Source of the DNA: Phaeodactylum tricornutum CCAP 1055/1
Lineage: Eukaryota; Bacillariophyta; Bacillariophyceae; Surirellales; Neidiaceae
Reading direction: 5' to 3'
Assembly (NCBI RefSeq): GCF_000150955.2
Contig: NC_011682.1
Coordinates: 592,897-656,896 of the forward strand
Length of the DNA: 64,000 nucleotides
Part shown: positions 31,150 through 39,808 of the stretch, piece by piece
How positions within the stretch are numbered: the stretch's first letter is position 1
Layout of the letters: each line of letters starts with the position of its first letter
Notes under the pieces: model-generated
Told to the model about the DNA's origin: nothing
What the model saw: the letters and a program-made list of their open reading frames with translations, nothing else
The model's database searches: none
Translations under genes and position numbers: made by a program

Positions 31150-31545
31150 GTATCCACAGAAAATTGATTCCGCTGATACGGTCGCACGTCCGCAAGCTCA
31201 TTCAATCCGAGCAGGATCGCTAGGATCGTTCCGGAACGTCGACACCAAGTTACAATCATCCAGAAAAGAGTCAGGATTGTTGTCCAATATCAATCACATG
31301 AGACGCGGTTTCGACAAGCCAACGTGGCTAGACTCTTGAAGGAGTTTTTCCGACTGCTCGTCGCATGAATTGCGCCAAACACCATCCAGTCAAACGCTTG
31401 TACGGGTCAATGCGTTCCAGAATCGGATGTGTAGGAAAAGTGCCAACAGCAAAGACGTGGGTCTCGAAACGAGCCGTCGTCTTGTACAAAAACTCGCGCT
31501 CCATCCTTGCGTGGAACAAAACAGAAGAACCGCATCGAATTACGT
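31150..31545 (-). pseudogene. Decayed copy of the adjacent FCP/SCP-type phosphatase gene
   Basis: Several minus-strand pieces match the intact phosphatase just downstream on the same strand, in the right order but in different frames. TARFETHVFAVGTFPTHPIL (about 31480-31420) matches TEKYETHIFTAAMPIYAKPV. LILDNNPDSFLDDCNLVSTF (about 31295-31230) matches VLVDNNPLSFLANPDNGILVSSF, and FRNDPSD matches FYDDPHD. LADVRPYQRNQF (about 31200-31165) matches VPDVRPTLRSRF. An in-frame stop precedes LILDNN, another follows ARIE at about 31222, and at least two frame changes occur; the DxDx nucleophile region is not recognisable. A tandem duplicate that has lost function is the simplest reading. Confidence 0.7.
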
Positions 31546-31986
31546 TTAGTCTCGTCCTTACGGACCTTTGAGACGACTCGTGTGGTTCGTAGGTTGGCGA
31601 TACGATACTCCGGGCGACCCTTATAGTGGGAATTCTCGTCCGTCACTGTTGTCACGACTCAATAGCGAGAGTAGCTCGAACGCGACCGAAAACATACGTT
31701 TAAATTCTACGAGCTCTTTCCCTAGCCTATTCCTGCTCTGATCACGAGGAGTCATGAAAAAGATGGAATTAGTGCAGGAATTAACTGTGAGCAATGTGCA
31801 GAATAGTTTACTAAAATCGCTGGTAGTGTTGGGATCGGTATATCGATATGCGCGTTTCTACATATCGTGCCAAAAAAAGTATACAAAATGGGCCCTGGGC
31901 GTGAGTGAGTGTGGCAGGCAGGTAGAAGAAAACAGCCAAAGGTAGCGTTCGCGGTGGTTCCTAGCGGGAACGGCTTGACCACTGGC
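31546..31986. other. Intergenic, 441 bp
   Basis: Between the dead phosphatase copy and the intact gene. It may hold further decayed sequence of the duplicate's 5' part, but none was recognised. Confidence 0.35.
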
Positions 31987-32976
31987 CTACTGTGAAGCAG
32001 CTCGAGCCGCCGTTACATCCGAATCGTCTTCACCGGCGTTGCTGGCGCTCTGCTCCAAGGCTTTCTGGAGTCCAAAACGCGAACGCAGCGTGGGCCGGAC
32101 ATCCGGCACGTCCTCGAGCTCTTGCAAAAGTTTCCAAACCGCTTCGAGCGTATCATCGTGAGGATCGTCATAAAAACTCGACACGAGAATACCGTTGTCC
32201 GGGTTGGCCAAGAAGGACAACGGATTATTGTCCACCAGGACGACGCGAGATAAATCGTTCGTGGCCAGGGGCGGCAGGACTTCGAGCTGTTTCACGTACG
32301 CGTTGGTGGTCGGATGAAAGGTACAAGAGTCCCGGTACCAGTGCGCGGTCAGATTCTGGTGGGGATCCAAGCGCTTCAAGACGGGCTTGGCGTAGATGGG
32401 CATGGCAGCGGTAAAGATGTGTGTTTCGTACTTTTCCGTCACCCGCGCTAAAAACTCGGGCAATCCCGGGCGCATGTGCACGTGAACTAAATCGCCTTCC
32501 GGGAGCGATACCTGAAAGGTCTCTACGGAGCCGTTGCGGTGACGATTTTGTCGTTGTTGTTGGAGTTGATGCGCATAGGCAGCGGAAGTCGAAGACAAGA
32601 ATTGCGAATGAATGAGGCATTCATCCATATCCAGAACGACAATTATGTCGGACTCGTATTGCTTGTTTTTGTTGTCATTCTGGACGTGTTGCTGAGAGGC
32701 AGAGTTGCTGTACGGGTTATTCGGTCGTAGATTTACAAGATCCTTAACATGGAAAGCAACGGGTTCTCCATTAACGTGAGGGCGGCGTCGTGCGAGACTG
32801 GGATGCACCTTGGTTCGAGAGGCTGCCGGGGCCGCTTTCGCAATTTGATGCTGGGTCACCGTGCCGGATCGACTGACCAGGTATCGGACGGCTATCTGGG
32901 AAGCAAATTGCAGCTGTCGTTGATGCTGTTGCTGTACTAGCAGCTTGGTAAAAGTAGCAGAGGCTTGTCGCAGCAT
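31987..32976 (-). CDS. FCP/SCP (NIF) family HAD phosphatase, probably mitochondrial
   Basis: The ATG at 32976 is the first in frame; a TTG-led frame extends four codons further. The protein has 329 residues. The N-terminal ~45 residues are rich in Arg, Gln, Ser and Leu with no acidic residues, a good mitochondrial presequence. The phosphatase core begins with VVLDMDECLIHS (DxDx nucleophile motif, with Cys where the family usually has Thr or Val), followed by MRPGLPEFL, YETHIFTAA, LDPHQNLTAHWYRDSC and VVLVDNNPLSF (motif with the acidic pair replaced by VDNN, as in SCP/TIM50). This is the arrangement of the CTD-phosphatase/NLI-interacting/TIM50 group. No transmembrane helix is evident, so it is not an obvious TIM50. 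The substrate is a phosphoprotein by family, otherwise unknown. Confidence 0.8.
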   Translation of the reverse strand: MLRQASATFTKLLVQQQHQRQLQFASQIAVRYLVSRSGTVTQHQIAKAAPAASRTKVHPSLARRRPHVNGEPVAFHVKDLVNLRPNNPYSNSASQQHVQNDNKNKQYESDIIVVLDMDECLIHSQFLSSTSAAYAHQLQQQRQNRHRNGSVETFQVSLPEGDLVHVHMRPGLPEFLARVTEKYETHIFTAAMPIYAKPVLKRLDPHQNLTAHWYRDSCTFHPTTNAYVKQLEVLPPLATNDLSRVVLVDNNPLSFLANPDNGILVSSFYDDPHDDTLEAVWKLLQELEDVPDVRPTLRSRFGLQKALEQSASNAGEDDSDVTAARAASQ

Positions 32977-33960
32977 GATTGTGGACAAAATTATTTGTGC
33001 TTGGATGTTGAAGAAGGATATCGAAAATCTACGGTGTTGGAACTAAATTTTGTGCGAAACCGACACTGCCTCACAAATAAAGCACGTGTCACTTTCCCTT
33101 GCCTTTGTAAAGACAATCTCCCAATTTTCGACAAAAGGATAGAGTGTTTGAGGGACAAGCGCGTTTCCAAAAGTGTGAACTGCTGGATACGGATGGATTC
33201 GCAAAAAAAGCTTTTCGAGCGCTTCGACGATTTTATTGTTTTTGTGGGCAGATGCAACCGACCACAATTCACAGTCATCAAACCACGCAAGTGTCGAATG
33301 CGATCTCTCTTTTGAGAAAGCACAACGCCCAACCCGCGAGGTTTTAGTGGTGCGCAGAGCACCTCCGGAAGTAGGTGGTGGTCTTCCAGAAAGTGCGATT
33401 GGTCGACGATATCGTATCTTTAAGTGCTGGTGTCAGAAGCATATCTGAATCATATGCATGGGACGTCATTTGATTGCCGCTTCATCCAGAAATTGCAATT
33501 GCATCGGCTCAGCCGAAATTCTGATTGCATTCAATCCCACGACACCTTTTCGAGTGACTGAACTACGTCAGCAACAATTTGGAAGAACCTTTGATGGAAT
33601 CATCCGAACTCAGGAATCCGGAAAGTCACAGTCAATTACGGTTGCGGCGCGCCGGACGAGTACCAAACGCAGAGTGATCAACTTATGCCCAGCCGGCGTG
33701 TCCGCTCGAATTGGCGATTCTGTATTTAACCAACAAATGGTTTAGGAAACACAAGAAGGCCGTCGTTCACGTTGGCACCGTGTCTAATTAATGTAAACGG
33801 CCCTCTCCAAAATGGCTCTCACCCAAGTCGCATCGCACTCGCCAGTTCTCGGTGTACAGCGCTCTCTCGCGTGAGCGACAAAGACATACCCGAATTTCAC
33901 ACGCATAAGCCTCGCTCACATTTTATTCATACACCCCACTACCGATCGATCGTATCAAAC
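32977..33960. promoter_or_regulatory. Intergenic between divergent genes, 984 bp
   Basis: Separates the phosphatase gene (minus) from the glycine-rich protein gene (plus); both promoters should lie here. Short frames on both strands look non-coding. No repeat or RNA gene recognised. Confidence 0.4.
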
Positions 33961-34976
33961 ATGCAAGCAGAAGGCGAGAATTCAAGCAGTAGTCGGGTAT
34001 CAAAAGCCACCAAGCTCTTTGCGGTGGCCTTGGTCGGATCGGCTTTGTTGGTCGCCAGCGTTCTGCAACTAGAAGAGGTGCGTAGCTTCGATGGAACCAA
34101 ATTGCCTGCGAGTTTCAATAAGCTGTGATGCGCTCGTCGGATGGTGTACTGCAGATGGTACCGATAGTATTGACTCATGCTTGAATTGCGTAATCTTCTT
34201 CACCGCAGAATCAACATGCCGCCGAAACTCGTCAATTGCGCCAAAAGCCAAAGTCAGGCTTTCGCGTCGGCGGTCTAAAAGGCGTCAAGAACTCTCGATC
34301 CCTGCAAACGAATACCGGAACTATCGATTTAGATGCAGGAGGCAGCGGAACCGGCGAGGTAGGCATCAATGCCCAGGCGCCCGTAGGAGGCAACGGTGGG
34401 GCGAAAGGAACTTCCAAGAGCGGCGGAACTCTCGTTGCCAACGGCTCGGCCGCTGCCATTGATGGCCGGGCCAAAGGAATGTTTGCGGGTGGTGCCGATC
34501 TCCTAGCCGAAACCGAAAATACGGGCACTGTCGAAGGTTCCACGAAAGGTTACGGAAGTGGTGTGGGTGAATTTGCTGGACAGTTTGGTGATTCAACTCC
34601 CGCTCCGAATGCTGCGACGGCGGTACCCGAACCATATGCTTCTATTGAAGGAGGTGGTAACGTAAAAACAAACATTGCCGGAGTTGGTGCTGGTAGCCCG
34701 GATTCCACAGGCAATAGCACGATCCAAGGTAACGGTTCAGGTTCCGGTTTCGCAGCCGGTGTCGGAACGATCAACAACAGCACAGAACCCACCGGAACCG
34801 TGCTCGCGTATGGATACATGACTTCAGCAGGAAGTATGGGAGGAGAAGCGACAGTCTACGGCCCCGATGCGAACGGTACTAGCTTTAATACTACCTTTGC
34901 TGGAGCAACAGACAATGAGTTTAGCGGTGGAGCTGGAAACGGCTACGTGCCAGAGGCGGAAGAAGCGGCACCGTAG
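33961..34976 (+). CDS. Glycine-rich, membrane-anchored or secreted protein (two exons)
   Basis: Exon 1 is 33961-34077 and exon 2 is 34209-34976; the 131-bp intron has a GTGCGT donor and a CACCGCAG acceptor, and the frames join in phase 0 (EE/NQHAAE). The protein has 294 residues. A hydrophobic helix at about 19-37 is a signal anchor or uncleaved signal peptide. From about 60 onward the protein is almost all Gly, Ser, Thr, Ala, Asn and Pro in loose repeats (GGNGGAKG, GSGSGFAAGVG, STGNST), with acidic residues and many N-x-S/T sequons, and almost no Lys after residue 150. This suits an extracellular, cell-wall or mucilage protein. It is not a known silaffin and has no catalytic motif. Function unknown. 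Confidence 0.75.
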
Positions 34977-35496
34977 TTTTCTTCTATGTGTATCTTTGTA
35001 CCAAAGGTGGTGATCATCGCGGAAAGGAAAAGTAGTCGATTTGTCTCGGAGACGATTTCTTTCATACCAAACAAATAGATGTTGTCGCTACCGTCTCATA
35101 AAAAATGCTGTAGTAAGGTTAGATGAGAGACAAAAGTCAAATCTTCTGGAGTTAGTTATACGGAGCTCATCTAGAGTAAAAGTTCGCGATTTGCAACAAC
35201 GATTAGTGTAGGTTTTTATGGGGAAGGGATGTCTGTATGGGCAAGGCCCGCTCAGAGTCTGGTAGAATCTTGTCGCCGTCCGACTCCGCGATCAATGACT
35301 GCTTGCCAATAATTTTTGTCTCCTCGTGTCGGTCAGCTTTCCAAAAGCAAACAGCAAACCCTAGACCTACAAGGATTTCGAAGGAAACGGATGACTGTGA
35401 ACCTTTTACACAGCGCACAAAGAAAAAATTGACGACCAAGCCTACCGTGCCACTCCAGAGAGAAACAGATAGGGCATTGCATGTGAATGAGAAAGC
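34977..35496. other. Intergenic, 520 bp
   Basis: Between two plus-strand genes. It should hold the 3' UTR of the glycine-rich gene and the promoter of the next gene. No other feature seen; minus-strand frames here overlap the next gene and look non-coding. Confidence 0.4.
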
Positions 35497-36645
35497 ATGA
35501 AAGAAAAGGAGCTCCTGTTGATACCGGAGCCTGGACAAAAGCCCGCGTTCCTCGCGACAATACGCGTAGTCGATCCGAGCCCAGCCGTCGTAAACCTATG
35601 GAACGCCATTGCCTCCGACAAGATTGTGCTCGAAGGATACACCCGAGACGGCTGGGCCTGGAAGCCGTCACCCACTCTTACCAATTTGACCGTCGAGTCG
35701 ACAGATGGCCGGAAGAAGGTACGAGGATTCGCGGAGCATCTCAAAGAGCGTCAAAAGTCGGCGTACGGTCGCTTCGGCACCACGGGGGTCTGGGTGGTTT
35801 CGTATATTCAGAAAAAGACTGACAATGATTCAAGGATGGATTGTCGTGTATCGCTAGATTTTACCAAAGTTCCACATTGCTCTCTGAAATTACGGAGCTT
35901 GGCTGTCCCACCTTCCAAAAATGAACCACCAGCAAAACCTATCGAAGCCCGTCCGGCTGGGAAAAAAAGTGGTTTCCTGGGGAAGCTCGTTGGTGCCCAG
36001 CAGCGAACTAATCATCACGTAGCGATGGCTTCCACGGCACGCAAATCGGCATCTCCTTCTCTATCGTCCAATAGTGCGCACGCTGGGTCTATCGGAGAGT
36101 CAGCAGCCACTAAGACGGCTCAGAAAGTTTTGGCCGAATTTCGACAAGCTTGTCAAGACAAAATGTTGGATTTTGATCTTGCTGCCGAAGAGAAGCTCGA
36201 AGTCCCCGTCACGCTAGCCACGTATACTGCAGGCTTGTCCTTCGAAGACAAAGCCAAAGTCACCATGGAAATACTTAAATACATGGTTTACGAAGCCGCC
36301 GAAGAAGTCAACGAAGAATGGATTGCGTACAAAGAACCTGGTGGTTTCATGGACGAGGCTACATTTGCAATCTACAAGGAAGGTGCAGCACCTCCTGAAG
36401 TGTTAGAAGAACTGAACAAAGGGGAGCTTCCCGACGAGGTTATTGGCCAGCAACGCGCTATGCAGGATGAACGTGTAAGGCAAGCCAACCAGGCCGAACA
36501 GCGACACAAAACTCAACTGGAGTTAGCGGCGCACCGACAAACGGACGAAGAAGAAAACGATGATTTCGCCGCCCTAAATTCGAATAAACGCGATCGAAGA
36601 ACTATCGAAGACTACGAACGTGAAAAGCGGCAAAGAATGAAGTAG
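35497..36645 (+). CDS. Conserved protein of unknown function with basic coiled-coil tail
   Basis: A 382-residue soluble protein without signal peptide or membrane helix. The first ~140 residues look folded: an opening with FLATIRVVDPSPAVVNLW, then several aromatic strands (GRFGTTGVWVVSYIQ). A Ser/Ala/Lys-rich linker follows (about 145-205). Residues about 205-300 are helical and acidic (LEVPVTLATYTAGLSFEDKAKV). The final ~70 residues form a charged helix rich in Gln, Arg and Glu that ends KRQRMK, a possible nuclear or RNA-binding tail. No family is recognised. The ATG at 35497 is the first in frame and no intron is needed. Confidence 0.65.
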   Translation: MKEKELLLIPEPGQKPAFLATIRVVDPSPAVVNLWNAIASDKIVLEGYTRDGWAWKPSPTLTNLTVESTDGRKKVRGFAEHLKERQKSAYGRFGTTGVWVVSYIQKKTDNDSRMDCRVSLDFTKVPHCSLKLRSLAVPPSKNEPPAKPIEARPAGKKSGFLGKLVGAQQRTNHHVAMASTARKSASPSLSSNSAHAGSIGESAATKTAQKVLAEFRQACQDKMLDFDLAAEEKLEVPVTLATYTAGLSFEDKAKVTMEILKYMVYEAAEEVNEEWIAYKEPGGFMDEATFAIYKEGAAPPEVLEELNKGELPDEVIGQQRAMQDERVRQANQAEQRHKTQLELAAHRQTDEEENDDFAALNSNKRDRRTIEDYEREKRQRMK

Positions 36646-37447
36646 TCCGCTGTGCATCCTACAATGGGGTGTGGCTAAAGCGGTTTATGTCTTTTTTTCT
36701 AAGGCAGGCTAGCTTTTGTCTTCAGTGGAATTGTTCCTGTTTGCCCATCAAGGCTGCTTTGATTGGGATGTCAGCCGTGAGTAGGATAATTGGTAAGAGC
36801 ATACAGCTGAAGTTTAAAATCATCTACGCGCTTTTTTGCAGGGGAAAGCGGAGTAACCGCCCCACCGATCTCATGGCTTCAGATGTGTCGGGCGCATTGT
36901 CATATGGATTCTGGGCAACAGTGCTTTGTCACATCGCTTCCTAGCCTAATATAAAGCAATCATTTTTTGTAGACAGCTGAATCCTGGCGACTCTACTAGC
37001 TAGTTACCATGAATCTAAAACTACTTATGGTATTGACTCGTAGATATTATTTTTCGATTTCCAAAGTGGCCTTCATAGCGACTGAAAATATGAATCGCCC
37101 TAAGGGCGGATTTTGATTGGCTACACAGAAAAATGTTGATGCTCGCCAATCTTGAGCAGAACAATACATTAAACGCTAATTTGATGTGATCATATGTAAT
37201 TACATCCCAACGTGCAGCTACGCTCCTAATATTTAAAGAAATAAGATCGAATTTCGACATTATGCCACAAAATGTGGGTACAATAAATGTTTCGGCGGCT
37301 GTTCACTCTGCCTCAATTGGTGGCCAGAGCCGTAAACGAAGAAAATCTGAAGACCCAGGCTACTCCCTTTACTGTCAATAGCTGGCACGAGGGAATTGCT
37401 TCGCTGACATTGTTTCGGCAATTTGCTTGTCTTCTCCATTGCAGAAC
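36646..37447. other. Intergenic, 802 bp, may include a 5' exon
   Basis: A good splice acceptor (pyrimidine tract then CATTGCAG) sits at 37431-37444, four bases before the ATG of the next gene. A small plus-strand frame from ATG 37262 ends at 37380. A first exon is possible, but I could not find a donor that joins in frame. The rest is AT-rich and empty. Confidence 0.4.
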
Positions 37448-39037
37448 ATGGTATTGACAGCTCCGTATTCTCCTTCTCCTCGTTCCGGTGATGCTGCAAC
37501 CGGATCCATGCCAAATGGCGGTAGCATTATAGCCAGCAGGCCTTCAAACTTCGCCACCGGTTCAAACGTTGTGGAAAATACATACATTGCCCGTCTCATC
37601 ATAAAAATGAACGAATGCCTATTGAAGCTCGGACAGGACATCGAGGATGATTCAGTTATCGAGCAAGTAGAGAGAATGAGCACTTTGATATACGAAAGCA
37701 TGTCCACTAGCGGTCGCAATTATCATTCCGTCCAGCACGTCTTTGACGTTTCCAGAAATTTGGAAGATCCTATTGCAACTTTAGCTGCTCTCTTTCACGA
37801 TTGCATTTACCATCAGGTAGATGGTGGTCTTTCGAAATTGCAAGTCCAGAAGCTTGAAGGAGTAGTCCATTGGCACGAATCTGTGCATGCAGTCAGAACA
37901 GACAAGACTCCAGGTTCAATTTACTATACCTCAGAGAGCGTGAAGCAGTCCATATTTCACCCACACACATCAGATCCCTTGCTTGGCATGGTGGAAGTGA
38001 TTTTTGGTTACCATGAAATTCAAGAAATGAACAATCTGAATGGTGTGAACGAATTTCTCTCGACCGTCCTGGCACTTCGCGAACTTACCAATCTTCTAAA
38101 CACTGTCCAACTTGCCCAAATTGCTGTTTGTATTGAAGCCACGATACCCTTTCGACCATTGCACAGCGAAACGGGGCAATCCCCGATGGAACTACTCTAC
38201 GAGAGACTTACTCAGGTGAACGACACGTATCAACTTGGTCTTAGTAAAGTCGAACTGGTAGAGTCTATCCAACGAGCCGTTCGGGTAGCAAACCGAGACT
38301 GTGAGAACTTCGGCAGCCCTGATTGCCAATGGTTTCTCGACAACACCTGGAGTATCTTGCCTGAATGCAACAAATCCCTGCGTAGTCACTCCCTATATAC
38401 GGTGGGCGAGTTTCAATGTGCACTCTACAGTATGTACGGATTTTTTTCGTTCTTGCAGCCCTCACTTATATTTCAACAATTCCGTGGCGTACCGTCACCG
38501 GAGGAGTACCAGCTTTTAGTCGATCAAGCTACGCGTAATCTGCAAGTCGGGCGCCAGTATGTGGGTGCCAAGCTTGTCTCGCTTTCAGTCGTGGCGGCTT
38601 TTGCCGAGTTGACGGGTGGTGATGCGCCCATTAGCCTCTTCATTGGGGATTTGCCATCGCGTCACTCAGATCCAGTCGACGGCTCATGGATCGAAATTGT
38701 ATCATCAGAATTCATTGACGACGAGCGGAAAGCGTCCGACTGCGACCCCGACGTCTACACACTACTCGCTCAGGGTCGACGGACGGAGGCTTCCTTCGAC
38801 GTTCGCCAGTCGCCATTGGCGGCGGGCTTTTATGGTAGACTGGGCGACCGAGGGCTGGTCGAAATTCTTCAGGCCTTCGATTTATTTCCCATGACAGTCG
38901 ATACGGCGCGTGCGTTGCTCTCACGGCTTCCTCGTGGGCTAATTATGAAATTGGCCAACAAAATGGCCAAAGTAGCTGTGCCGCGGGCGACACGCATTCA
39001 ACAAGTCATCGATGAACTGTCCACGGAAAGCAGTTGA
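37448..39037 (+). CDS. HD-domain metal-dependent phosphohydrolase-like protein, full-length paralogue
   Basis: From ATG 37448 the protein has 529 residues. The HD region (about 85-140) has NYHSVQHVFDV, then LFHDCIY, resembling the predicted HD phosphohydrolases of COG4339. It continues with NGVNEFLSTVLA and CIEATIPFRP, which match NEYLSAVVA and CIEASIPVRP in the copy at 28148. The C-terminal half (about 290-520) is helical without a known domain, and ends with ALLSRLPRGLI. It is preceded by a strong splice acceptor, so the true N-terminus may include an upstream exon. Comparison with the first copy shows this one is the functional form. No second domain gives a substrate; nucleotides are a guess based on the HD superfamily. 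Confidence 0.75.
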   Translation: MVLTAPYSPSPRSGDAATGSMPNGGSIIASRPSNFATGSNVVENTYIARLIIKMNECLLKLGQDIEDDSVIEQVERMSTLIYESMSTSGRNYHSVQHVFDVSRNLEDPIATLAALFHDCIYHQVDGGLSKLQVQKLEGVVHWHESVHAVRTDKTPGSIYYTSESVKQSIFHPHTSDPLLGMVEVIFGYHEIQEMNNLNGVNEFLSTVLALRELTNLLNTVQLAQIAVCIEATIPFRPLHSETGQSPMELLYERLTQVNDTYQLGLSKVELVESIQRAVRVANRDCENFGSPDCQWFLDNTWSILPECNKSLRSHSLYTVGEFQCALYSMYGFFSFLQPSLIFQQFRGVPSPEEYQLLVDQATRNLQVGRQYVGAKLVSLSVVAAFAELTGGDAPISLFIGDLPSRHSDPVDGSWIEIVSSEFIDDERKASDCDPDVYTLLAQGRRTEASFDVRQSPLAAGFYGRLGDRGLVEILQAFDLFPMTVDTARALLSRLPRGLIMKLANKMAKVAVPRATRIQQVIDELSTESS

Positions 39038-39808
39038 GATCTTGGCGGCGCGTTTTGTATGCAATAATACTGTACTAACATATTTCACTTTGGGAATAGT
39101 CCTTCCATCTTGCTAGCTGGAGGACAGGAACTACAAAAAGTGTTCATTGACTACCCTCTGGTTGAGACTCTGAGGTGCCTATTTTACGCCGATCCCACTC
39201 TAGTTATATTAGCTAACAGTAAAGATGCTGGGAACTGTTTTCTACCGAATCCAGTATGCTCAGTTCTAAGGCAAGCGACTGTGCCGCAGATCCATCATTA
39301 GTACCTCTAGCTAGATTTGGACAATTGCCGAAGCAAGGGTGCGTATTCAGAGGATGCCGCCTATGAGGGGGTCTTTTCGTAGAAACTGCTCGACTGTCTA
39401 CTACTCCTACTGGAAGCTCTCTACTCTAGCTTACAAAAGGTCCTAGCACCAAAATTCGAGTTGCCTCATTCAATTGCTTACAATAAATATGAGCGTAAGG
39501 GTCCCGGCGGCGTCTGGTAGGCGACCGTTAAACTCGTCCGAAAAACACAGGGTTGTACGGAAACTCGGTTTTTACATGCGATACCGCGAATGGAATCTTT
39601 CTGCCAATGGAACGGAGCGTTTGGCGAGATGACCAACAAACGCGACAGTGAAAGCACCGCGAACGAATACTCTCGCTGCGGTAGTCTTCCCCGTTCTAGT
39701 CTTTACTGGGCAAGCACCCTTGAGCCAGTAATTCGAATCCGTCAATCACTGCCTAGGCTGAGGGCGAACTTCTTTCACGCCTCGTTTACAGTGGGATAGC
39801 AAACGAAG
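39038..39808. other. Intergenic, 771 bp
   Basis: Between two plus-strand genes; presumed promoter of the UGGT gene. A plus-strand frame at 39590-39799 just before the UGGT start has no recognisable content. Nothing else seen. Confidence 0.4.

Noticed and set aside
30923-31223. Overlapping frames on both strands near the dead phosphatase copy
   Set aside because: The minus frame partly shadows the pseudogene tail; neither has a recognisable domain.
39728-39745. ATTCGAATCC, like a tRNA T-loop
   Set aside because: No matching stem or other arms around it.
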